Assembly (NCBI GenBank): GCA_028825335.1
Contig: JAPKAI010000001.1
Location: forward strand, 1-64,000
DNA: 64,000 bases
Direction of reading: 5' to 3'
Source: Gammaproteobacteria bacterium
GTDB taxonomy: Bacteria; Pseudomonadota; Gammaproteobacteria; Pseudomonadales; Pseudohongiellaceae
The position numbers were made by a program, and so were the translations under genes. The notes under the pieces were generated by a model. It did no database searches. It had not been told where the DNA came from and was given only the letters and a program-made list of their open reading frames with translations. Shown one piece after another: positions 8,661-16,541 of the stretch. The first letter of the stretch is position 1. Each line of letters starts with the position of its first letter.

Positions 8661-8993
8661 ATGCGAGTACTTAGATTATTAAGTCGAAAATTTACAGAGG
8701 CCACATTGCTAGCACTGCTGCTGCTAGTGGGAAGTGTTGCCAATGGCGATGCGGCAGAGCAACTGCAGCAAGGTAAAAATATCATCGTGCTCGATGTAGA
8801 GAACATGACCTGAGTAGGCTGTATTGTTGCCGTGCGCAACTCACTGAAAAAAGTCGAAGGTGTTATAAAGATCGAAGTAGATATAGATGAAAAAACAGCG
8901 ACAGTGATCGTCGCGAGTAAAGACGTCGATACATCTCTTCTGGTTGCTGCGGCAACGAATATTGGATTTCCCTCTGTTGTTAGAGAGCCGTAA
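8661..8993 (+). CDS. merP: MerP-like periplasmic metal-binding protein, probable selenoprotein (in-frame TGA)
   Basis: Read straight through the TGA at 8811-8813, this is a 110-residue MerP/HMA-domain protein: signal peptide (LLALLLLVGSVANGDAAE), then IIVLDVENMT-[TGA]-VGC, SLKKVEGVIKIEVDIDEKTATVIV and a final NIGFPSVVRE. MerP normally has GMTCxxC; the TGA occupies exactly the first cysteine, giving U-x-x-C. The frame stays open for 59 more codons to TAA at 8991 and keeps the family pattern to the end. A small hairpin follows the TGA. GGGAGA lies eight bases before the ATG. MerP carries Hg(II) across the periplasm to MerT, and a MerT-like gene follows. Automatic annotation would split or skip this gene. 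The alternatives are a pseudogene or a sequencing error at one base. Confidence 0.8.
8826..8840 (+). promoter_or_regulatory. Candidate bacterial SECIS hairpin
   Basis: GTTGC (8826-8830) pairs perfectly with GCAAC (8836-8840) around loop CGTGC. The loop begins 17 bases after the in-frame TGA and has G as its second base. This fits the known bacterial SECIS rules: loop about 16-37 bases after the UGA and a G among its first two positions. The stem is only five pairs, so on its own it is modest evidence. Confidence 0.55.
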
Positions 8994-9037
8994 CTACCGG
9001 CGATTAAGGCCGGTTTGTATAATATTTTAGAACGGGA

Positions 9038-9403
9038 TTGAGTTTGCAAACTACAAAAAAGAAAACTGACTACCGCCATCTCATACTTGGTGGAATCGCT
9101 GCATCGCTCACGGCGAGTATTTGCTGTCTCGGCCCGTTAGCACTTTTGGCAACGGGTGTAAGCGGTGCTTGGATGAGCAATCTCATGTTCTTCGAGCGCT
9201 ATCAACCGATCCTTATCGCTGTAACGCTTCTCGTATTCGTGCTTGCCGGACGCAATGTATTCTTTACTACCAATGCGGTGGATGATAATGATAGCTGCGA
9301 AGAGAGAGGTCCTGATTGGAAGAAGGCGTCGGTTTTCGCCGCAAGTTCTTGCTTAGCTCTGGTGTTTATAAGCAGTGAATACTGGATTCTATTCTTAGTC
9401 TAA
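9038..9403 (+). CDS. merT: MerT-like mercuric ion transporter, inner membrane
   Basis: The first membrane segment contains the vicinal pair in ASICCLGPLALLATGVSGAW, closely matching the MerT signature, followed by MSNLMFFERYQPIL and two further hydrophobic segments. MerT takes Hg(II) from MerP and passes it through the inner membrane to the cytoplasm. The second cysteine pair found in the cytoplasmic loop of classical MerT is reduced to a single Cys (DNDSCEERG). No ATG is available: the start is TTG at 9038 or, better spaced from GGGA at 9034-9037, TTG at 9044. It lies 44 bases after the MerP-like gene. No MerR or MerA is seen in the window. Confidence 0.8.
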   Translation: MSLQTTKKKTDYRHLILGGIAASLTASICCLGPLALLATGVSGAWMSNLMFFERYQPILIAVTLLVFVLAGRNVFFTTNAVDDNDSCEERGPDWKKASVFAASSCLALVFISSEYWILFLV

Positions 9404-9521
9404 CTCCCTCCAGCGTAGTTGGCCTGATTTGACATAATATCGATCCATTCCTATCAATTCCCTTACTCTATAGATGAGTAACAGATAGACTCCGCCTACA
9501 ATATCCTCCTCTGGCAACAGC

Positions 9522-10751
9522 ATGAACTCAGAAACAAAGTCTACTGAACGTGATCCGGCTTATGGTTGGTTGATGGTGTTTGTCGTGTTTACTCTGAGCG
9601 GACTGTCATTCGGAGCCCTTGGAGCTATATCAGTTTTCTTAAAACCCCTGTCAGCAGAATTTGGCTGGGGAAGGGCAGAAACTTCACTCGGTTATACGGC
9701 GATAGCATTTTCCTCCGCATTGTTTGGAGTTCTCTGGGGCTTTGTGGCGGACAAATATGGCTCGCGCTGGTTCGGCGTTGTCGCTGCCATAACAATGTCT
9801 CTTTGTCTGTTCATGTTAAGTGTGCAGACGAATATTTTTCAGTTCTATGCGTTCTATTTTCTATTTGGTGCGTTCGGCAATGCTATGGCGTCTACGCCTT
9901 TGTTTGCAAACGTGGGATTCTGGTTTCGACACAACCCTGGCCTTGCTCTGGGCCTCACCGCATCGGGCGGTGCGATCGGCCAGGGTGTCGTACCGTATTT
10001 TGCTGGAATGGCGATCACCGCTAATGGTTGGCAGTGGGCCTATCAGGCGATGGCGATTTCTTACTTGGTAATAGCGTTGCCGATTGGGTTCCTCGTGCGT
10101 GAATCTCCTAGGCGTCAGAAAGCGCGAGTATCACCGGAAACTGAAGTGCGGCATTTTCCTCTGTCTGAGAAAGAGGTTGTGCTGTGGATGAGTCTTGCCG
10201 TTATGTTTTGTTGTAACTGTATGGCTGTACCGATTGTGCACCTTGTACCAATGCTTACCGATGCGGATTACACCTTGCAGTTCGCGACTAGCGTCTTTCT
10301 CGTGCTGATGTTAGCTGGGGGTGTAGGCCGTATTGTGGGGGGGAAACTAGGTGATATGATTGGAGCTTTGCCGACTTATATTATTATGTCGGTTGGACAG
10401 ACTGTCTCGGTATTCTGGTTTCCTTATATGGACCAAGCTTGGAGTCTCTACCTACTCGCTGTGATCTTCGGTTTTACCTATTCGGGTGTGATGTCCAGCA
10501 TTTTGGTGTGCGTTAGAATGATGGTGTCGGCGCTCTTCTCGGCTAGAGCCATGAGCGTGACGTCGTTCTTCGGTTGGACCGGCATGGGTCTAGGCGGGTT
10601 CTTTGGCGGCTTGTTCTACGATATGAATGGTGACTACAAGCTGTCTTTCGCGTTCGCCTCGCTAATGGGGCTGCTGAATATTATTGTACTCACGGCGTTC
10701 TATACGCGGGCGAAGGGTCAGCGCATTAGCGCCTCGCCCCAGCCGGCTTAA
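9522..10751 (+). CDS. MFS transporter, monocarboxylate/oxalate-formate type
   Basis: A 409-residue permease with about twelve hydrophobic segments. The region GLSFGALGAISVFLKPLSAEFGWGR and the loop GFVADKYGSRW between segments 2 and 3 match the monocarboxylate-porter branch of the major facilitator superfamily (OxlT/MCT-like). It should import or export a small organic acid; the substrate cannot be read from the sequence. It follows the MerT-like gene by 118 bases with no clear terminator between, so co-transcription is possible but not required. A sulfatase gene converges from the right. Confidence 0.9.
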   Translation: MNSETKSTERDPAYGWLMVFVVFTLSGLSFGALGAISVFLKPLSAEFGWGRAETSLGYTAIAFSSALFGVLWGFVADKYGSRWFGVVAAITMSLCLFMLSVQTNIFQFYAFYFLFGAFGNAMASTPLFANVGFWFRHNPGLALGLTASGGAIGQGVVPYFAGMAITANGWQWAYQAMAISYLVIALPIGFLVRESPRRQKARVSPETEVRHFPLSEKEVVLWMSLAVMFCCNCMAVPIVHLVPMLTDADYTLQFATSVFLVLMLAGGVGRIVGGKLGDMIGALPTYIIMSVGQTVSVFWFPYMDQAWSLYLLAVIFGFTYSGVMSSILVCVRMMVSALFSARAMSVTSFFGWTGMGLGGFFGGLFYDMNGDYKLSFAFASLMGLLNIIVLTAFYTRAKGQRISASPQPA

Positions 10752-10784
10752 TAAAAATGTCTAAGTGAAAAAAGAGATGTACGT

Positions 10785-12485
10785 TTAGTTAAGTTGAACG
10801 CCGCGGAATATTTCTCTCCTCTGAACGTAGCCCTCTGGCATGGGCAGCACATTGTTGCTGCTCTCATACGCCTCGTAGTCGGCGAGCATTTCTGCATAGC
10901 GTTCGGGCTCGATCTGCTCTAGATCGCGTGCTTCTCCAGGATCTGTTTTGATATTAAACAGATGCCATTTTCGGTCATTAACGGCGCTGCGATTAAATAC
11001 CAACTTATAGTCTCCCTTGAACAGGGCGCGGTTACCGCCAAGCTCATAGCCAATAGCTTGAGACTCGCTGTGAATGTCTGACTCGCTGCCTTGTAGAAAT
11101 TCAGAGAAATCAGTGCCGATAATTTCTTCGATTGAATTACCCTTCCAATTGCCGTTATGTTTCGCAAGATCTACTAAACTAAGAATGGTAGGTGTAAGGT
11201 CAGTGACGAATACAAACTCGTCAGTCATTTCATTCTGTTTGCTAATGCCAGGGCCAGACATGACCAGAGGTACGCGCAAACCACCCTCGCTGGCGTAGAA
11301 TTTATAATAAGCGAGTGGGGAGGCAGCTATTGTTGCGTTATTAGGTCCTATTGCATTAAAAGAATTTGCCTCGCCCAGTGTTTCTAAGTCAGAGTTATAA
11401 CCCACTCTATCAAACCAATTCCCCATTCCCAGAGCTGCTTGTCCGTTTACCCCAATTAGGTTGGAACCTTCGGCGCCGTTGTCTGAAGTGAAGACGAATA
11501 TTGTATTCTCGAATTCTCCGATTTCTTTTAGGTAGTCCATTAGCCGCCCAATATGCATGTCCATCGCATCCACCATTCCCGCATAGACTTCCATACGTCG
11601 AGCGTGATGAATTTTTTGTTCTTCACTCAGGCTATCCCACTCTAATGTTCCTGGGGTAACTACCGCCTCGGTATCGCGAGGAACGACACCGGCAGCCTCG
11701 GCGGCGAGCCGTCTTTTCTCCCTCATTACTACCCAACCTTCGTCATACATTCCGGCATACTTATCGGAAAATTCTTTGGGAGCTTGGACGGGCATGTGCA
11801 CGGCTTGAAAAGGCACGTAAGCAAAGAAAGGTTCGTCATCCGCTTCATTCTCTGCGATGAACTCGATTGTTTTATCGATGAAATACTTAGATGAATAAAA
11901 ATCGTCGGGAAGTGCATGTCGTTCCCCGTCGGCATACCAATTAGCTTGCTCATAGATTGGCAGGTAGGGACGCTGATCCCAATTGTCCGCGCCAGTATCC
12001 GCCATAGCAATGGTGCGATCGAAGCCTCTTGAAGAGGGTAGCAGTTCCGGCGTATGGCCTAAGTGCCACTTGCCAGTCATGTAAGTGTGGTAGCCCGCGT
12101 CCTGAAGAATTGTAGACAGTGTTACGACTTTGTCATTGAGCACGCCTTGATAGTTTTCATACTGCTGCTGTTCAGGTGGAAGCGCCTCTGGGATATTTGG
12201 CACACCATTGCGATGACTATCGACGCCAGTTAGCAGCATGGCTCGCGCCGGTGCACAGCTCCCCGCCGTATGGTAATTGGTAAACGAGATTCCTGAAGTT
12301 GCGAGTTCGGCGATATTTGGCGTGTTAATTTCGCTGCCAAATGGAGAGATATCGGTGAAGCCCAGATCATCTGCGAGTATTAGAACGATATTGGGTCGCG
12401 TTTCTTGCTGTGCCATAGCAGAGTTGAATGAGCCAGCGGCAAGAGTAAGCAGTGCAGTTGTTAAGATTAACGATTTGGAAATCAT
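10785..12485 (-). CDS. Exported sulfatase (type I, formylglycine)
   Basis: An arylsulfatase-family enzyme. NIVLILADDLGFTD supplies the N-terminal metal Asp pair and GSCAPARAMLLTG is the CxPxR motif, whose Cys is converted to formylglycine for catalysis. TGKWHLGH and FTSDNGAE carry the later Lys/His and Asp/Asn residues of the family. A Sec signal peptide (cleavage near SAMAQQ) places it in the periplasm or outside. At 566 residues it is a usual length. The substrate is probably a sulfated polysaccharide or ester, which is inference. The modifying enzyme needed for formylglycine is not in the window. Confidence 0.92.
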   Translation of the reverse strand: MISKSLILTTALLTLAAGSFNSAMAQQETRPNIVLILADDLGFTDISPFGSEINTPNIAELATSGISFTNYHTAGSCAPARAMLLTGVDSHRNGVPNIPEALPPEQQQYENYQGVLNDKVVTLSTILQDAGYHTYMTGKWHLGHTPELLPSSRGFDRTIAMADTGADNWDQRPYLPIYEQANWYADGERHALPDDFYSSKYFIDKTIEFIAENEADDEPFFAYVPFQAVHMPVQAPKEFSDKYAGMYDEGWVVMREKRRLAAEAAGVVPRDTEAVVTPGTLEWDSLSEEQKIHHARRMEVYAGMVDAMDMHIGRLMDYLKEIGEFENTIFVFTSDNGAEGSNLIGVNGQAALGMGNWFDRVGYNSDLETLGEANSFNAIGPNNATIAASPLAYYKFYASEGGLRVPLVMSGPGISKQNEMTDEFVFVTDLTPTILSLVDLAKHNGNWKGNSIEEIIGTDFSEFLQGSESDIHSESQAIGYELGGNRALFKGDYKLVFNRSAVNDRKWHLFNIKTDPGEARDLEQIEPERYAEMLADYEAYESSNNVLPMPEGYVQRREIFRGVQLN

Positions 12486-12585
12486 ATGGGCCCACAGTTA
12501 TTTTTTGAATTCAAGAATGATTAGAAATATTCACGAGTGAGAATGCAAGCGGACTGAGTCAGCCTATATTTTCAATAGCTTGGCA

Positions 12586-13518
12586 CTATCGCGCTACAAC
12601 ACAGCGCTCAGGCTGAACAGATCTTGGTAGCACAAGTGGTGCCGCTGTTACGCGTTCTTCGCTAGCGAGTTGATCATACGCAGCTTGCTGAAGTCCTTTT
12701 ACTTGAGCGCGAGACATGCCTAACTCAAAGCCTGAACATTCGTTCTCGCCTAGCGAGCGCGGGTCTAGACCGGTTAGGTTGCCGAAGACGACAAGTGCCT
12801 CGAGATAGTAGCCATAGTCGCTAGCGTGATAGTGATCCCATGTCCAAAGGTTCATTAAATCTGTGTCGATTCCATCATAGGGATTGGGGTCTGCGATGCC
12901 ACTTTCTATGGCGCGTGTCCAAGCCTGACCAACACCGTTTACTGATTTAACCGCAGCAGCTCCGGCGGCGGCTGCGTCATATCCGGCGCGTACGTCTATC
13001 GCCATCTGTGCTATAGGCATTCCATTCCAAGGGCTGTCAGTTCGATACACAAGATCTGCACGTGACCAGGTCGCAGTGAGAAACACTTCAACATCGGGGT
13101 TCAGACCTTGCAGAAAATTCGACATCTGAGCCGTGGTGTTGATGAGCACAGCTGGATTATTAGGGTTGCTACTATCTAGGGTGCTGAAGCCATGCATGAC
13201 AACTTTATCCCAAGGGCGCCGTCCTATGACACCTAACTTGTTCTCGAGATGAAAATCCAATCCACTCCCACCTCTAGTCTCGAGATATACATCGTAGTCT
13301 AAGCCAGCTTGATCGGTGAAAGACTTAAAGAGCGCAGGGACCCCGCCAATACCTTCGTTGTTGAGATCGGTTACTGAGTCTGCGCGATAGAATTTCGCGG
13401 CTGAGCCATAGGCGTAAGTGAAGCTATTGCCTATAAACAGGGCGCTTGTTTCTGCTAAGGAAGTAACTGAGCTAAATGTTACAACTAGAGTTGCGTATAG
13501 GGTGATTAAGTATTTCAT
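12586..13518 (-). CDS. Exported SGNH-like (DUF4886-type) protein
   Basis: The mature chain starts with ALFIGNSFTYAYG, a GNSF block I expect in SGNH-type hydrolases, and has WDHYHASDYGYYL near the end, which would supply the Asp and His of block V. An RGGSGLDFHL segment is a candidate for the Gly block. The overall pattern is closest to DUF4886-type SGNH relatives; an esterase activity is plausible but unproved. An in-frame ATG exists at 13587, but the ATG at 13518 has AGGAT seven bases ahead and begins a good signal peptide (cleavage near SLAET), so I use it. Same strand as the sulfatase downstream. Confidence 0.7.
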   Translation of the reverse strand: MKYLITLYATLVVTFSSVTSLAETSALFIGNSFTYAYGSAAKFYRADSVTDLNNEGIGGVPALFKSFTDQAGLDYDVYLETRGGSGLDFHLENKLGVIGRRPWDKVVMHGFSTLDSSNPNNPAVLINTTAQMSNFLQGLNPDVEVFLTATWSRADLVYRTDSPWNGMPIAQMAIDVRAGYDAAAAGAAAVKSVNGVGQAWTRAIESGIADPNPYDGIDTDLMNLWTWDHYHASDYGYYLEALVVFGNLTGLDPRSLGENECSGFELGMSRAQVKGLQQAAYDQLASEERVTAAPLVLPRSVQPERCVVAR

Positions 13519-13620
13519 CGATTGATCCTTATTTTTCTTTTTAACCCAATGACGTTGAAAGCAAGAATAAAAGCTCACTGCGTCCAAACCCTTGCTTAGA
13601 ATGGACGCAGTAGCGCTGTT

Positions 13621-14910
13621 CTAATTCGCAGCAGCAGCATCCAGTATGCGTAGAAAATTTCCGCTCCAAATTTTATTGATGTCTGTTTCGGAATAGCCGC
13701 TCTTTAATAAGCCTGCGGTAAGGTTCATCGCTTCGCTGGCGTCGTTGTAGTCATCTATGCCGCTGCCATGATTGAAGTCATTGCCGATGCCTATATGATC
13801 GATGCCTATGCGGCCGACGATGTAATCGATGTGCTCGATCATATTGTCTGTGGAAGCTGGCCCGAGAAGTTCGCTAACAGCGGCAGTGAATGCAGATCTT
13901 TCTGTAAGGTCATCAATTTCCCAATAGAGTTCGAAAGGGTAGTTGTATTCTATCGATATTCCCGCCGCTACCCGCAAGGCTACTAATTTTCTTATAAACT
14001 CGGGCTCAGAGATATTGATCAGATAACCCTTAAACGCAGCGACGTGAATTACTCCGCCATTCTCGCCGATGCGATCAATTTCTTCATCGCTAAGATTGCG
14101 AGTTACATCTGAAACAGTTTTCGCATTTGAGTGACTTGCAATTATTGGACTTCTCGTTAATTCAAGCACTTGCAGAGTTGCTGCTTTGGATAACTGTGAG
14201 ACATCTACAAGTGCGCCCAGAGCCTCGATTCGTTCAACGGCAGCTACACCCAAGGCAGATAATCCGCCGTGTTCTTCGGTAACCTCAAAGGCACCAGTTT
14301 CACCGCTAAACTCTGGTCGTGAGGAATCAGAAAAAGCATTATGCCCGAGATGGTTGAGACCAAATATTCGAACACCTTCTGCATAGAATTCATCGATTGC
14401 GGAAATATTTCCCTGCAGAGAGCGAGCATTCTGAAATCCTAGAATTAGTGCAGATTTTCCTGCCTCGTGAGCAGCGACGATTTCACTGGAAGTAGTCGCG
14501 ATAACAACTTGGCCCTGACTTTCTTCTACTAGTGTTTTCACAGCGGCTATTTTTTCATCTGCCTCGGCTCTAGCTGCCGCATCGCCTTCCATCGTTCTGG
14601 GGCCAGGGCCAACAGCCACAGACATGACTACGGCGTCGACTCCACCGGCACGCATCTTTTTGGGATCTACCTTCGATGTTCCGTCGGCACTCATGTAAGC
14701 CCTCGATGTTGAAGGAATTACGATGTCGGCATGCGCATCTAAGACTAAGCTAGATTCATGGATTTCGGCGGCGGATGGGCTGGAGCTAGCGTCTCCAGCT
14801 TCAGTCTCAACTGAGACGGATTCGTTATCTGAGCATGATGCTATGCCTGCGAGAATGAAAAACAGTAATAGGCTTTTTCGAACCTTTCCGGCAGTGTTTA
14901 TGTGTAGCAT
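13621..14910 (-). CDS. Membrane dipeptidase (M19), lipoprotein
   Basis: A renal-dipeptidase/M19 family zinc enzyme. LVLDAHADIV carries the first HxD metal ligands, FGLNHLGHN and ALGALVDVSQLS follow, SPIIASHSNA gives a further His, and IDHIGIGNDFNHG is the conserved C-terminal segment. M19 enzymes cleave dipeptides, including some with D-residues. The N-terminus has a lipobox (AGIASC), so it is anchored in the envelope. It ends 103 bases before the start of the SGNH-like gene downstream and follows a Spinster-type permease by 34 bases, consistent with a peptide-scavenging operon (inference). Confidence 0.93.
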   Translation of the reverse strand: MLHINTAGKVRKSLLLFFILAGIASCSDNESVSVETEAGDASSSPSAAEIHESSLVLDAHADIVIPSTSRAYMSADGTSKVDPKKMRAGGVDAVVMSVAVGPGPRTMEGDAAARAEADEKIAAVKTLVEESQGQVVIATTSSEIVAAHEAGKSALILGFQNARSLQGNISAIDEFYAEGVRIFGLNHLGHNAFSDSSRPEFSGETGAFEVTEEHGGLSALGVAAVERIEALGALVDVSQLSKAATLQVLELTRSPIIASHSNAKTVSDVTRNLSDEEIDRIGENGGVIHVAAFKGYLINISEPEFIRKLVALRVAAGISIEYNYPFELYWEIDDLTERSAFTAAVSELLGPASTDNMIEHIDYIVGRIGIDHIGIGNDFNHGSGIDDYNDASEAMNLTAGLLKSGYSETDINKIWSGNFLRILDAAAAN

Positions 14911-14944
14911 TTTTTAACTCCAACAATTTTTAGATACTGAATTT

Positions 14945-16264
14945 TCATTCAGGTGCCAATTTAAGATCTTCCCTCAAAGTGCGTGAAGCGAGATAGAAGT
15001 GAATGCTCGACCAGACCATAACAGTCGGCAGAAGTATCGCCATCGAGTAGCGCAACGAATCTATTCCCATTGAGGGTTCAAGCATGTCACTTAGGAAGCC
15101 GACGGCGAACGGTCCAATGCCCAAGCCAATGATATTGATGGCAAGAAACAAGATCGCTGATGCCGTCGAGCGCCACCTTAATCCAACCAAGTTATGTGTG
15201 GTAGCGATGGAATTGCCGAGGTAGACGTTCTGTAACAGGCCTGGGATAAACGCACAGACTAGCGCCACGTATGTGTTCCCTGTGAGTAGGACGATTAGAA
15301 GAAATGGTACAACTGTGATTGTCGCGAGTCCGGGAATCCATTGATACCAGCGCTTGTCGCGTTTCCCGAGCTTGTCGCCCAAGATACCTCCAAGAAGTAT
15401 ACCGATTGCGCCAAATAGCCCTGTCGATAGTGCGAGCCAAGTTCCCAGTTCGCCCGTAGACATTCCATGACTTCTAATAAAGAAAGAGGCTAACCAATTT
15501 ACGGTGCCGTATCCAGCGAAGGCATTGAGCCCACAAGCGAATGCCATGTGGCGAAATGTCTTTCGTTTCCACAGCAGTGATATTACTTCCTTGAAGGGCA
15601 CCTGAGTTTCGGACGCAGTTCTATTTTCCATCAGCCCACGAATTGGTTCGCGGACGGTCGTTCGTACCAGAATCGCTAGTAGGATGCCTGGTATGCCGAC
15701 AACCATGAATGCGATCCGCCATCCGAAGAACTCATTGAGCCAGCCACCGAAGAGAAAGCCGAACAGGATGCCGAGATTTACGCCGGTTGAATAGAAAGAG
15801 AGCGCGGTCGCACGTTTCTCGGGTGGGAAAATATCGGAGACTATGGAGTGTGAGGGAGGACTACCTCCTGCTTCGCCGATTCCAACACCGACGCGGGCGG
15901 CGAGTAGCTGGGCGTAGTTCTGCGCAAAGCCGCTTAGCGCCGTCATTGCGCTCCATAGGCCTACAGACACAGCGACGATATTTCTTCGATTGCTACGATC
16001 TGCAAAGCGCGCGATAGGAATGCCCGCGGTGACATAGAACATCGCGAAGGCGAAACCTGTTAATAACCCTAATTGGCTGTCGGATAACGACAGATCGACT
16101 TTGATGGACTCCTGCAAGATAGAAAGCAGCTGCCGGTCAATAAAATTGAAGGTATAGACAATGGTTAGAACGACAAGTGCATAGTTTCTTGTTCGTGGAC
16201 TGGCGTAAGGGTTTACCTGCGGTATTACAGGAGGGGTGGTCTTTCCATCTGTGTGATCTGTCAT
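14945..16264 (-). CDS. MFS transporter, Spinster family
   Basis: A twelve-segment permease. FNFIDRQLLSILQESIK and LLTGFAFAMFYVTAGIPIARFADRSNRR are hallmark N-terminal segments of the Spinster-like branch of the major facilitator superfamily, and GVGIGEAGGSPPS is the matching motif in segment 5. Substrate unknown; in this context a product of the M19 dipeptidase next to it is a reasonable guess. AAGAAGAG stands eight bases before the ATG. It is transcribed away from katG, across a 277-base intergenic region with an operator-like palindrome. Confidence 0.93.
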   Translation of the reverse strand: MTDHTDGKTTPPVIPQVNPYASPRTRNYALVVLTIVYTFNFIDRQLLSILQESIKVDLSLSDSQLGLLTGFAFAMFYVTAGIPIARFADRSNRRNIVAVSVGLWSAMTALSGFAQNYAQLLAARVGVGIGEAGGSPPSHSIVSDIFPPEKRATALSFYSTGVNLGILFGFLFGGWLNEFFGWRIAFMVVGIPGILLAILVRTTVREPIRGLMENRTASETQVPFKEVISLLWKRKTFRHMAFACGLNAFAGYGTVNWLASFFIRSHGMSTGELGTWLALSTGLFGAIGILLGGILGDKLGKRDKRWYQWIPGLATITVVPFLLIVLLTGNTYVALVCAFIPGLLQNVYLGNSIATTHNLVGLRWRSTASAILFLAINIIGLGIGPFAVGFLSDMLEPSMGIDSLRYSMAILLPTVMVWSSIHFYLASRTLREDLKLAPE

Positions 16265-16418
16265 AACAGGCTCTTCTTATTATTTTGCGCGAGATATCTA
16301 CGGAGAATAGTCGGGCCCAGCGCAAAAAACTAGCTAATTTAAACAAGGATACTTTCTAGGGGGTTCGAGCTGCAGCTACGCTTGATCAATAACTTGGAGG
16401 AATTGCCATTCTCTTTGT

Positions 16419-16435
16419 TATCGTTAAAAACGATA
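16419..16435. promoter_or_regulatory. Perfect palindrome in katG/MFS intergenic region
   Basis: TATCGTT (16419-16425) and AACGATA (16429-16435) form a perfect 7-bp inverted repeat with a 3-base AAA centre. Further partial copies of the half-site follow at about 16443-16475 (ATCGTTATATATCGTT and an ACCGAT). It lies about 105 bases ahead of katG and 155 bases ahead of the divergent transporter. It looks like an operator, but I cannot name the regulator; it does not fit the OxyR spacing well. Confidence 0.45.
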
Positions 16436-16541
16436 ATATGAATCGTTATATATCGTTTTACCGATTAATCCGTGCTGGGTAGAGTAGGCCCGTACTCTTG
16501 ACTCAACGTAATTTTAACAAGCACAGACGGAGACCATTCGA

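Noticed and set aside
8661..8813. MerP-like gene read as a 50-residue truncated pseudogene
   Set aside because: The frame after the TGA is intact for 59 codons with family-specific sequence, and the TGA sits at a Cys position with a hairpin after it. Not excluded fully without read data.
8615..9079. Minus-strand 154-codon open frame across the MerP-like gene
   Set aside because: It is the antisense shadow of the plus-strand mer genes. It is low-complexity (Ser/Thr-rich) and appears prominent only because the in-frame TGA breaks the true frame.
9566..10024. 152-codon plus-strand open frame inside the MFS gene
   Set aside because: Alternative frame of the transporter gene; no ribosome site or family pattern.
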